A DNA stretch of 5,642 nucleotides, from contig JBAZCJ010000094.1 in assembly GCA_041671005.1 (NCBI GenBank), positions 1 through 5,642 of the forward strand, read 5' to 3'. The translations under genes were made by a program, and so were the position numbers. The notes under the pieces were generated by a model. It did no database searches and was not told the origin of the DNA. It saw nothing but the letters and a program-made list of their open reading frames with translations. This document shows, in pieces, positions 1-5,609 of the stretch. This DNA is from JACRPI01 sp041671005 (GTDB taxonomy: Archaea; Nanobdellota; Nanobdellia; Woesearchaeales; DSVV01). The stretch's first letter is position 1. Each line of letters starts with the position of its first letter.

Positions 1-2
1 TT

Positions 3-560
3 ATTCTTGCAATTGTTGCAGTTCATTTGAAAACGAAAGGGAAGCTTGACAAAGATACAGTTATAACAACAGTTATGGCAAATTCAGGATTTGATGAAGC
101 AATGAAAGAGAATGGTATTACAGTTGTTCGAACAGCAGTGGGAGACAGATATGTTGTAGAAGAAATGCACAAAAATAGTTATACTTTAGGTGGTGAACAA
201 TCGGGTCATATTGTATTTGGGAAGCATGCAACAACTGGTGATGGGACATTGACTGCATTGCAGATACTTAGTATTATGCACCAAACTAAAAAAACATTAA
301 GTGAATTAGCTAAAATTATGTCTGTGTATCCCCAAATAATTCTCAATATTCTTGTCAAAGAAAAAAAACCATTAGAAAAAATGCCGCGAATACAAACCGC
401 AATACAACATATAGAGAAAGAAATAAAAGGCAGAGTGTTTGTCCGTTATTCAGGAACACAAAATATGTGTCGTATTATGATCGAAGGAAAAAGCAAGGAT
501 CAAATTACAAAAAGTGCAGAAGAACTTGCAAAAATAATAAAAGAGGAATTAGGAATATGA
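3..560 (+). CDS. glmM: Phosphoglucosamine mutase, C-terminal part (cut by left edge)
   Basis: GlmM isomerises glucosamine-6-phosphate to glucosamine-1-phosphate in the cytoplasm, the middle step of UDP-GlcNAc synthesis. The frame is open from base 3 (ILAIVAVHLKTKG...), so the real start lies upstream. The TTG at 27 is an ordinary Leu codon, and the catalytic phosphoserine loop and metal site are outside the window. Visible are the end of domain 3 with the sugar-binding loop GGEQSGH (189-209) followed by TTGDG, and domain 4 with the phosphate-binding loop RYSGTQN (444-464). The GDRYV, GEQSGH and TTGDG signatures are those of bacterial-type GlmM; as I recall them, archaeal phosphohexomutases usually have GGE-x-NGG and RDG at these places. 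The loop reads SGTQ where family members normally have SGTE. The stop overlaps the start of glmU, so the two genes are almost certainly co-transcribed and translationally coupled. Family assignment is secure; exact sugar preference is inferred from the neighbours. Confidence 0.93.
   Translation: MLAIVAVHLKTKGKLDKDTVITTVMANSGFDEAMKENGITVVRTAVGDRYVVEEMHKNSYTLGGEQSGHIVFGKHATTGDGTLTALQILSIMHQTKKTLSELAKIMSVYPQIILNILVKEKKPLEKMPRIQTAIQHIEKEIKGRVFVRYSGTQNMCRIMIEGKSKDQITKSAEELAKIIKEELGI
542..548 (+). promoter_or_regulatory. Ribosome binding site of glmU, inside the glmM end
   Basis: AGAGGAA lies 8 nt before the ATG at 557 and inside the last codons of glmM. It supports choosing ATG 557 over an in-frame ATG at 467. 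The 30 residues that the earlier start would add are highly basic, overlap glmM in another frame and precede the normal nucleotidyltransferase N-terminus. Confidence 0.6.
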
Positions 561-1750
561 ATCAAGCAGTTGTTCTTGTTGCGGGTCAGAGTACGCGAAC
601 ATTCCCATTAACAGTAACAAGACCAAAAGCATTGTTATCAATAGCAAATAAGCCAATTCTTGCATATATTTTGGATGCATTAAATGAATGTGTCAAAGAA
701 GTTATTCTTGTTGTAAATTATAAAAAAGAAATGATTGAAAAAACATTTGGTACACAATATAAAAAACTTTCATTGCGTTATGTTGTGCAAAATCAGACAA
801 AAGGAACTGGTCATGCAGTACAGCAAGTAGAACAATATATTGGTACTGAACCATTTTTAGTTATTGTGGGGGATGATTATTTTGATGCTGCAGATATCAT
901 AAAAATGGCTTCGAAAAATAATGCGATTCTTGCGCAGCAATGTGATAATACTAAAGATTACGGTGTTTTGTCAGTCCATAATAATTTGTTAAACACTATT
1001 GAAGAAAAACCAAAAAAACCAAAATCAAACTATGTAAATACTGGATGTTATGTTTTTAATAAAGATATTTTCCCTTTTTTAAAAAAAATCAAAAAATCAA
1101 AGAGAAAAGAATATGAACTTGTGGATGCGGTTACAATGTTGACAAAGCAAAAACCAATGGAAGTTGTACAGACAAAACATTGGCAACCAATTACGTATCC
1201 GTGGCATTTGTTGGATGCAAATAAAAAAATTCTTGAAAAAATTAAATTTAAAAGTGAAGGAAAGATTGAACCTGGCGTTACAATTCATGGTTCAGTTGTT
1301 GTGGGGAAAGGGACTCTTGTACGTTCTGGTTCTTACATTGAAGGTCCTGTAATGATAGGAGAAAATTGTACCATTGGTCCTAACTGTTATCTTCGTGGGG
1401 CAACAACAATAGGTAATCATGTTAAAATCGGGAATGCAGTAGAAGTAAAAAATTCTGTTATAGGGGATTATACAAATATAAGTCACTTGTCTTATATAGG
1501 AGATTCAGTTCTTGGTGAAAAAGTAAATTGTGGTGCAGGTACTATCGCTGCAAATTTACGCCATGATAATGCAACAATTAAATCTGAAGTTTCAAGTATG
1601 CTTATTGATTCAGGTAGGAGAAAACTAGGAACTATTATAGGAGATAATGTTCATACAGGTATTCATACGTCTATTTATCCTGGAAGAAAGTTGTGGCCAT
1701 CTACAATAACTACTCCAGGAGAAGCAGTAAAAAAAGATAACACGAATTAA
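557..1750 (+). CDS. glmU: Archaeal-type bifunctional GlcN-1-P acetyltransferase / UDP-GlcNAc pyrophosphorylase
   Basis: The protein (397 aa from ATG 557) has two domains. Residues 1 to about 230 form a nucleotidyltransferase. They carry the NTP loop VAGQSTRTFPLT...RPK (8-24, with Lys24 at the conserved catalytic position), QNQTKGTGHA (78-87), the metal-binding GDD (105-107), EEKP and VNTGCYVF. Residues from about 235 form a left-handed beta-helix of hexapeptide repeats, as in trimeric acetyltransferases, ending with GRRKLG and IYPG motifs. Expected reactions are acetylation of glucosamine-1-P and transfer of UMP to give UDP-GlcNAc. GAGT-x-x-ANLRHD (325-336) is the archaeal ST0452-like signature, and the length fits that group (about 400 aa) better than bacterial GlmU (about 450). 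His310, Tyr313 and Asn333 match by spacing the acetyltransferase residues I recall for ST0452 (His308, Tyr311, Asn331). The first loop has Gln-Ser where GxGTR is common. Relatives can use other sugar-1-phosphates, so specificity rests mainly on the glmM/glmS context. Confidence 0.9.
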   Translation: MNQAVVLVAGQSTRTFPLTVTRPKALLSIANKPILAYILDALNECVKEVILVVNYKKEMIEKTFGTQYKKLSLRYVVQNQTKGTGHAVQQVEQYIGTEPFLVIVGDDYFDAADIIKMASKNNAILAQQCDNTKDYGVLSVHNNLLNTIEEKPKKPKSNYVNTGCYVFNKDIFPFLKKIKKSKRKEYELVDAVTMLTKQKPMEVVQTKHWQPITYPWHLLDANKKILEKIKFKSEGKIEPGVTIHGSVVVGKGTLVRSGSYIEGPVMIGENCTIGPNCYLRGATTIGNHVKIGNAVEVKNSVIGDYTNISHLSYIGDSVLGEKVNCGAGTIAANLRHDNATIKSEVSSMLIDSGRRKLGTIIGDNVHTGIHTSIYPGRKLWPSTITTPGEAVKKDNTN

Positions 1751-1759
1751 GTTCACGAA

Positions 1760-1793
1760 ATTGTAACGTTGGTAATTAATTCAATTTTACAAT
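1760..1793 (+). repeat. 7-bp inverted repeat between glmU and the HAD gene
   Basis: ATTGTAA (1760-1766) and TTACAAT (1787-1793) are perfect inverted copies with a 20-nt spacer, which itself contains the palindrome AATTAATT (1774-1781). It starts 9 nt after the glmU stop and ends 34 nt before the next start. It could be a weak hairpin in the 3' end of the glmMU message or an operator. There is no following U-run that would make it a clear terminator. In AT-rich intergenic DNA a match of this size can arise by chance. Confidence 0.35.
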
Positions 1794-1827
1794 ACAAAAT
1801 AAACAGAGATGACAGGGATGAGGGGCG

Positions 1828-2475
1828 ATGATTAAAGGAGTAATTTTTGATATGGGTGGTGTTATTGTTGACTCTGAAGAGTTGCATGAGCACTGTGAAA
1901 AGGAAGTTTTGAAACAATATAATGTTCTATTAACTCCAGAAATTCTTCAAGAAGTTAAGGGCATGCGTGATAAAGAAACGTTTCGATATTATAGTAATCG
2001 GTTTGATATTCAGGAGCATCCTGATGTCATGTCTCAAAAAAAGATGGAAATATTTATGAAACTTATGCAGAAAAAAATGCGTATGTATCCCGGGTTTAAA
2101 GATCTTGCAAAACAATGTAAAAATAAGTTTAAAGTTGGTCTTGTAACATCTTCCTCAAAACAAAGTGTAAGTACAATTCTCAAACATTTTGATATTAAAC
2201 ATTTGTTTGATGCAATAGTTACTGCAGAAGACGTTGAACTCGCAAAACCATATCCTGAACCCTATGTCAAAATTGCAGAAAAGCTTCATGTAAAGGCAAA
2301 TCAATGTTTAGTGATAGAAGATGCAATTCATGGAATTACTTCTGCAAAAACAGCAGGTGCAAAATGTATTGCAATAACAAACACATTTACAAAAAGTCAG
2401 TTAAAAGAAACAAGTGCCGATTACATTATTAAAAGTTTACGAGAATTAAATATTGAAACAATTAAAAAGATGTGA
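1828..2475 (+). CDS. HAD-superfamily hydrolase, beta-phosphoglucomutase-like, variant motif I
   Basis: This 215-aa protein has the size and motif order of HAD subfamily IA enzymes, which mostly hydrolyse or isomerise small phosphate esters. Motif I is FDMGGVIVDSE (7-17): nucleophile Asp8 is present, but the second position is Gly10 where phosphatases and phosphomutases of the family have Asp (DxD). Residues about 16-85 form the helical cap. Motif II is VTSSS (106-110, Thr107), motif III is Lys140 in AKPYPEPY, and motif IV is VIEDAIHGI (Glu164, Asp165) followed by AGAKC, typical of the beta-PGM/GPH group. The ATG at 1828 is chosen because HAD motif I normally lies within the first ten residues; GAGG at 1820-1823 is a close but usable ribosome site. 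The gene sits 77 nt after glmU and before glmS, so a sugar-phosphate substrate of amino-sugar metabolism is plausible but unproven. DxGG variants exist among IA members, so activity is likely retained; a mutase role is less likely without Asp10. Confidence 0.85.
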   Translation: MIKGVIFDMGGVIVDSEELHEHCEKEVLKQYNVLLTPEILQEVKGMRDKETFRYYSNRFDIQEHPDVMSQKKMEIFMKLMQKKMRMYPGFKDLAKQCKNKFKVGLVTSSSKQSVSTILKHFDIKHLFDAIVTAEDVELAKPYPEPYVKIAEKLHVKANQCLVIEDAIHGITSAKTAGAKCIAITNTFTKSQLKETSADYIIKSLRELNIETIKKM

Positions 2476-2502
2476 ATATATTACTAATAACCATATTACT
2501 AC

Positions 2503-2510
2503 TTATATAT
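2503..2510 (+). promoter_or_regulatory. TATA-box candidate for glmS
   Basis: TTATATAT is close to the archaeal TATA consensus (TTTATATA), 28 nt after the HAD stop and within non-coding DNA. Transcription would begin about 25 nt downstream, near 2530-2537, giving a leader of roughly 130 nt. A second candidate, TTTTTAAA at 2563-2570, would give a leader of about 75 nt. No convincing BRE could be read. The AT-rich background makes such boxes frequent. Confidence 0.35.
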
Positions 2511-2637
2511 TCAGTGAATTCCAAAATATTTTAAAAAATATGTCTTAACCTGATTAATGATGTTTTTAAAGCTTATGGAATAAGAATATGAAGCATACTT
2601 GCAAAAGGTATTAATAAGTGTTAAGGAGAATATAATT

Positions 2638-2658
2638 ATGTACATATATATACATGTA
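2638..2658 (+). repeat. Two adjacent 8-bp palindromes before glmS
   Basis: ATGTACAT (2638-2645) and TACATGTA (2651-2658) are each perfect 8-bp palindromes separated by ATATA. The same bases allow two alternative RNA hairpins: ATGTA 2638-2642 with TACAT 2651-2655, or TACAT 2641-2645 with ATGTA 2654-2658. These would alternately cover the leader ATG or the bases just before the glmS ribosome site. A paired operator for a dimeric regulator is another reading. The stems are short and AT-rich, so their stability is doubtful. Confidence 0.4.
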
Positions 2659-2664
2659 AGGTGA
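2659..2664 (+). promoter_or_regulatory. Ribosome binding site of glmS
   Basis: AGGTGA lies 4 nt before ATG 2669 and matches the GGTGA core often used in archaea. The start is independently fixed by the protein: Cys2 must become the N-terminal nucleophile after Met removal. Confidence 0.65.
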
Positions 2665-2668
2665 AATA

Positions 2669-4423
2669 ATGTGCGGAATCATAGGTATTATTCAAAAAAA
2701 TAAATTTTCAGTGAAAAAAAGATTGTTGAAATCACTAAAAAGACTAGAATATAGGGGGTATGATTCTGTAGGTTTTGCAACAAAAGAAGGTATAATTAAA
2801 AAGCAGATTGGGAGTATTTCTAATTTTATTGATCAATGTAATGTTGATTTTGAAACAACAGTTAGTATTGCGCATACACGGTGGGCAACTCATGGTGGAG
2901 TTACACAACTGAATGCACATCCGCATATTAATACTGATGCAACCATTTTTGTGGTTCATAATGGAATTATTGAAAATTATCAGGAAATAAAAGCACAGCT
3001 TCAAAAAAAAGGGATGGTGTTTCTTTCTCAGACAGATACAGAAATTATTCCTCATTATTTTGAAGACAAGATTAAAAGTGGTAAAACAATTCCGCAGGCA
3101 ATTGTACAATTCATGAATGAGGTCCATGGGACTTATTCAGTAGTATTATTTGAAAAAGGGAAAGATGTGTTGTATGCACTTAAAAAAGACTCACCATTGG
3201 CAATAGGTATTCTTAAAGAAGGGTTTATGTTAGGATCTGACATTTATGCATTCAGTGATGAAACAAATAAAGCAATATTCTTTGAAGATAATGAGTATGC
3301 AATTCTCACGCCAGAAGAATATCAGTTTTATAATAAAAAAGGAGATAAAATATCAAAAAACGTACAACAATTTGAGTGGGAATCAATTGATGAAACAACA
3401 ATGAAGTTTGAGCACTACATGATTAAAGAGATTAAAGAACAACCAGCAGTGGCAAGGCGTCTTCTCACTTCGTTTGAAACAATACAAAAAGAAAAATTAC
3501 AAAAGTTTGTTGAACTGATTAAAAAGTATAAAAAAATTATTTTTGTTGCTTCTGGAACTAGTTATCATGCAGCACTCGTTGGGTGTATTCTTTTAACGAA
3601 GTTAGGATATAACGCGAGAGCAAATATTGCGTCAGAAATTGAAACATTTGTTCATTTTGACAGTGATTCATTAGTTATTGCAATTTCTCAAAGTGGAGAA
3701 ACTATGGATGTTATTATGCCTTTAAAGAAAGCAAAAGTAGACGGTGCAAAAATTGTTTCAATTGTTAATGTTCCTTATTCAACAATTCAACGATTGAGTG
3801 ATTTGTATTTAGAAGTGCTTGCAGGTCAAGAAGTATGTGTTGCATCTACAAAAGCATATACCAATCAAGTGATTACGCTTTTAACAATTGCGTATCAATT
3901 AGGGTATAACAGTACAGAGTTAAATAAAATTCCTGAGCGGATTGAGCAGACAATAGATCATAATGAAGAACAGATTAAAAAAATTGCAAAACTAGTTCAA
4001 AATAAAAAAGATATTTTTGTTCTTGGAAGAGGAATATCTTATCCAATGGCACGTGAAATTGCATTAAAATTTAAAGAAGTTTCTTATGTGCATGCAGAAG
4101 GAATGATGGCAGGAGAATTAAAGCATGGGACAATTGCCTTGATTGAGCAAGGAACACCAGTCATTGCGTTAATTCCAAATAAAAATCCAGAAATGCTTTC
4201 TTCCACAAAAGAGGTAGAAGCTCGTGGTGCAGCAGTGTTTGCGATTATTAATGAGCAGTTGCAGTCCCAGTATACAGAATTACTTGTTCCAAAAAGTGAT
4301 GTAGCAGAATTTGCTATTTATTCATGCATTGTAGGTCATTTGTTGAGTTATTACGTTGCAAAGTTGAATGGATTGGAGATAGACAAACCAAGAAATCTTG
4401 CAAAAAGTGTAACTGTTTTGTAG
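2669..4423 (+). CDS. glmS: Glutamine:fructose-6-phosphate aminotransferase (isomerising)
   Basis: GlmS makes glucosamine-6-phosphate from fructose-6-phosphate and glutamine, the committing step of UDP-GlcNAc synthesis. The protein is complete at 584 aa, close to the usual 590-610. Residues 1 to about 230 are the Ntn-type glutaminase: MCGIIGI with nucleophile Cys2, LEYRGYDS (26-33), HTRWATHG (69-76), HNGIIENY (97-104) and SQTDTE (120-125). The C-terminal half holds two SIS sugar-isomerase domains: SGTSYHA (from 295), SQSGET (340-345), STKAYTNQ (from 393) and HAEGMMAGELKHG (475-487). The C-terminal tail ends in IDKPRNLAKSVTVL, where the conserved Lys-Ser-Val-Thr-Val is kept but the usual final Glu is Leu. 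All catalytic landmarks are present, so it should be active. It is separated from the HAD gene by 193 nt and probably has its own promoter and leader. I saw no match to the glmS ribozyme of Gram-positive bacteria in that leader. Confidence 0.96.
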   Translation: MCGIIGIIQKNKFSVKKRLLKSLKRLEYRGYDSVGFATKEGIIKKQIGSISNFIDQCNVDFETTVSIAHTRWATHGGVTQLNAHPHINTDATIFVVHNGIIENYQEIKAQLQKKGMVFLSQTDTEIIPHYFEDKIKSGKTIPQAIVQFMNEVHGTYSVVLFEKGKDVLYALKKDSPLAIGILKEGFMLGSDIYAFSDETNKAIFFEDNEYAILTPEEYQFYNKKGDKISKNVQQFEWESIDETTMKFEHYMIKEIKEQPAVARRLLTSFETIQKEKLQKFVELIKKYKKIIFVASGTSYHAALVGCILLTKLGYNARANIASEIETFVHFDSDSLVIAISQSGETMDVIMPLKKAKVDGAKIVSIVNVPYSTIQRLSDLYLEVLAGQEVCVASTKAYTNQVITLLTIAYQLGYNSTELNKIPERIEQTIDHNEEQIKKIAKLVQNKKDIFVLGRGISYPMAREIALKFKEVSYVHAEGMMAGELKHGTIALIEQGTPVIALIPNKNPEMLSSTKEVEARGAAVFAIINEQLQSQYTELLVPKSDVAEFAIYSCIVGHLLSYYVAKLNGLEIDKPRNLAKSVTVL

Positions 4424-4435
4424 TTCTCCACAACA

Positions 4436-4444
4436 CATAAATAC
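4436..4444 (+). promoter_or_regulatory. TATA-box candidate for the NFACT gene (leaderless)
   Basis: CATAAATAC is centred 27 nt before the ATG at 4467. In archaea transcription starts about 25 nt after the TATA box, which here is at or next to the start codon. No purine-rich ribosome site precedes the ATG (the bases are CTTAATAATAGT), which fits a leaderless mRNA. The box itself is a moderate match, and read-through from glmS over the 43-nt gap is also possible. Confidence 0.35.
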
Positions 4445-4466
4445 AGGAACTTGTCTTAATAATAGT

Positions 4467-5609
4467 ATGAAACAACAGTTAGCAGGCATAGAACTTTTGA
4501 GAGTTGTTAAAGAATTACAAGTACTTAAAGGAGGTAAGATTAATCAAATTTATGTTGATAGAGAAAAAAAAGAAATGTTATTTGAAATATATGTTTCTAA
4601 TCAAGGGAGACAATTATTGCGAATTATTTTTCCATCATTTATTTTTCTTGCATCTGTAAAACCAGAAAGTCCTACAAAACCAGATGGTTATTGCCTGTAC
4701 CTTAGAAAGTATTTGAAAAATAGTAGGGTTCTGAATATTGAACAAATGGGTGCTGAACGTATTCTTTGTATAACTGTTGAAGCACATGATATAACAAAAA
4801 CAGAATACGTTCCTGTGATATACAAAATGTATATTGAATTATTTAGTAAAGGAAATTTTATTTTTACTAATGAGCAGGATATGATCCTTTCTCCATTAGA
4901 AATACAAGAATGGTCTGGTCGTTTTATTAAAGCAAAAGAGCAGTATATTTATCCTCGTCAAGAATATAATGTGTTTAAAATGAGTGAAAAAGATTTTGAA
5001 AAAGCATTAAAGCAAAGCGATAAAGATACTCTTGTGACAACTCTTGCAGTTAATTTTGGGTTAGGAGGTACGTATGCTGAAGAGATTTGTGAACGAGCAG
5101 GAGTTCAAAAAAATATTAAACCTGCAGAGGAAGGTAAAAAAGTATACGCGGGATTTCAGAACATGCTTCATGACATACAGAATGGTACTGCAGTTATTGT
5201 TTTAAACAATACTGTACAAGAGGATGTTTTTCCATGTTCTTTAAAAAAATATCCTTTAACACATCCATATATTTCATTTATGGAAGCACTTGATTATTAT
5301 TTTAGTCCGTTGGTTATGCAAAAAGAAAAAAAAGAACAGATTTCTAAACAAGATAAAATTAAAGTAAAACTTATGACAATGATTGCAAGTCAAGAAAAAC
5401 AGATTGTAGTTTGTCAAAAAGAGTATGAACGTAATCAAGAGTTAGGGGAAAAAATATATCATAATTATCAAGTGATCGATGAAATTTTTAAAAAATTTGA
5501 AGAAGCTAGACGTACTAAATCTTGGGATGAAATTAAAAAATCAATAAAAAATAGCAAATATATTAAAGGGATTAATGAAAAAGATAAAGAAATTACTATT
5601 GATATTTAA
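4467..5609 (+). CDS. rqcH: NFACT-family ribosome quality-control protein (RqcH/NEMF), lacking NFACT-R
   Basis: RqcH/Rqc2/NEMF proteins bind stalled large ribosomal subunits carrying peptidyl-tRNA; in bacteria and eukaryotes they recruit tRNA to add C-terminal tails that mark the nascent chain for degradation. Residues 1 to about 175 match NFACT-N: start MKQQLAGIELLRVVKEL, then GYCLYLRKYLKNSRV (74-88) and GAERI (95-99). Glu97-Arg98 stands at the position of the Asp97-Arg98 pair I recall as needed for tailing by Bacillus RqcH. Residues about 190-215 carry the helix-hairpin-helix motif FGLGGTYAEEICERAG. Residues about 280-345 are a charged coiled coil, followed by SWDEIKKSI and a final strand KEITIDI. 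The protein stops there at 380 aa, while family members usually run to about 550-700 aa with the rest of the coiled-coil/middle region and an NFACT-R (DUF814) domain. The missing part may be a separate downstream gene, a lost domain or a sequencing error. The family call is firm; full activity is uncertain. Confidence 0.87.
   Translation: MKQQLAGIELLRVVKELQVLKGGKINQIYVDREKKEMLFEIYVSNQGRQLLRIIFPSFIFLASVKPESPTKPDGYCLYLRKYLKNSRVLNIEQMGAERILCITVEAHDITKTEYVPVIYKMYIELFSKGNFIFTNEQDMILSPLEIQEWSGRFIKAKEQYIYPRQEYNVFKMSEKDFEKALKQSDKDTLVTTLAVNFGLGGTYAEEICERAGVQKNIKPAEEGKKVYAGFQNMLHDIQNGTAVIVLNNTVQEDVFPCSLKKYPLTHPYISFMEALDYYFSPLVMQKEKKEQISKQDKIKVKLMTMIASQEKQIVVCQKEYERNQELGEKIYHNYQVIDEIFKKFEEARRTKSWDEIKKSIKNSKYIKGINEKDKEITIDI

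Larger units (their letters stand above)
2638..2664 (+). promoter_or_regulatory. Possible 8-codon leader ORF upstream of glmS
   Basis: ATG at 2638 opens a short frame encoding MYIYIHVR, with stop TGA at 2662-2664, 4 nt before the glmS start. A strong ribosome site, AAGGAG (2623-2628), lies 9 nt before this ATG. It is a better match and spacing than most sites in the window, and it is too far (40 nt) to serve glmS directly. The stop overlaps the glmS ribosome site, so ribosomes ending here would be next to the glmS start and could reinitiate. That suggests translational coupling or a leader-peptide control, but no function is known. It may simply be a chance ORF. Confidence 0.3.

Noticed and set aside
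27..29. TTG as start of the first gene
   Set aside because: The frame is open to the left edge, and the protein is clearly the C-terminal part of GlmM; TTG is an internal Leu.
467..556. 30-residue N-terminal extension of GlmU from ATG 467
   Set aside because: It overlaps glmM in another frame, is very basic and unlike any GlmU start, and ATG 557 has a ribosome site and the canonical N-terminus.
1072..1100. T6-A8 and nearby A-runs in glmU as a slippage or frameshift site
   Set aside because: The frame is intact and the Lys-rich product is normal for this AT-rich genome; no alternative product is evident.
1809..1835. Short ORF (MTGMRGDD) overlapping the HAD start
   Set aside because: Eight codons, no good ribosome site of its own, and explained by the purine-rich sequence ahead of the HAD ATG.
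2526..2541. AT-only inverted repeat ATATTTT-AA-AAAATAT
   Set aside because: Only A and T in AT-rich intergenic DNA; expected by chance and too weak as an RNA stem.
2541..2548. TGTCTTAA shared with 4452-4459, upstream of both glmS and the NFACT gene
   Set aside because: A single 8-mer found twice at different distances from the starts; chance is the simpler explanation.
2476..2668. glmS ribozyme or riboswitch
   Set aside because: I could not find the cleavage-site core or the expected paired elements, and the gap looks too short and AT-rich for one.
2744..3127. 127-codon minus-strand ORF within glmS
   Set aside because: It lies opposite the conserved glutaminase domain and has no recognisable domain; a shadow of glmS.
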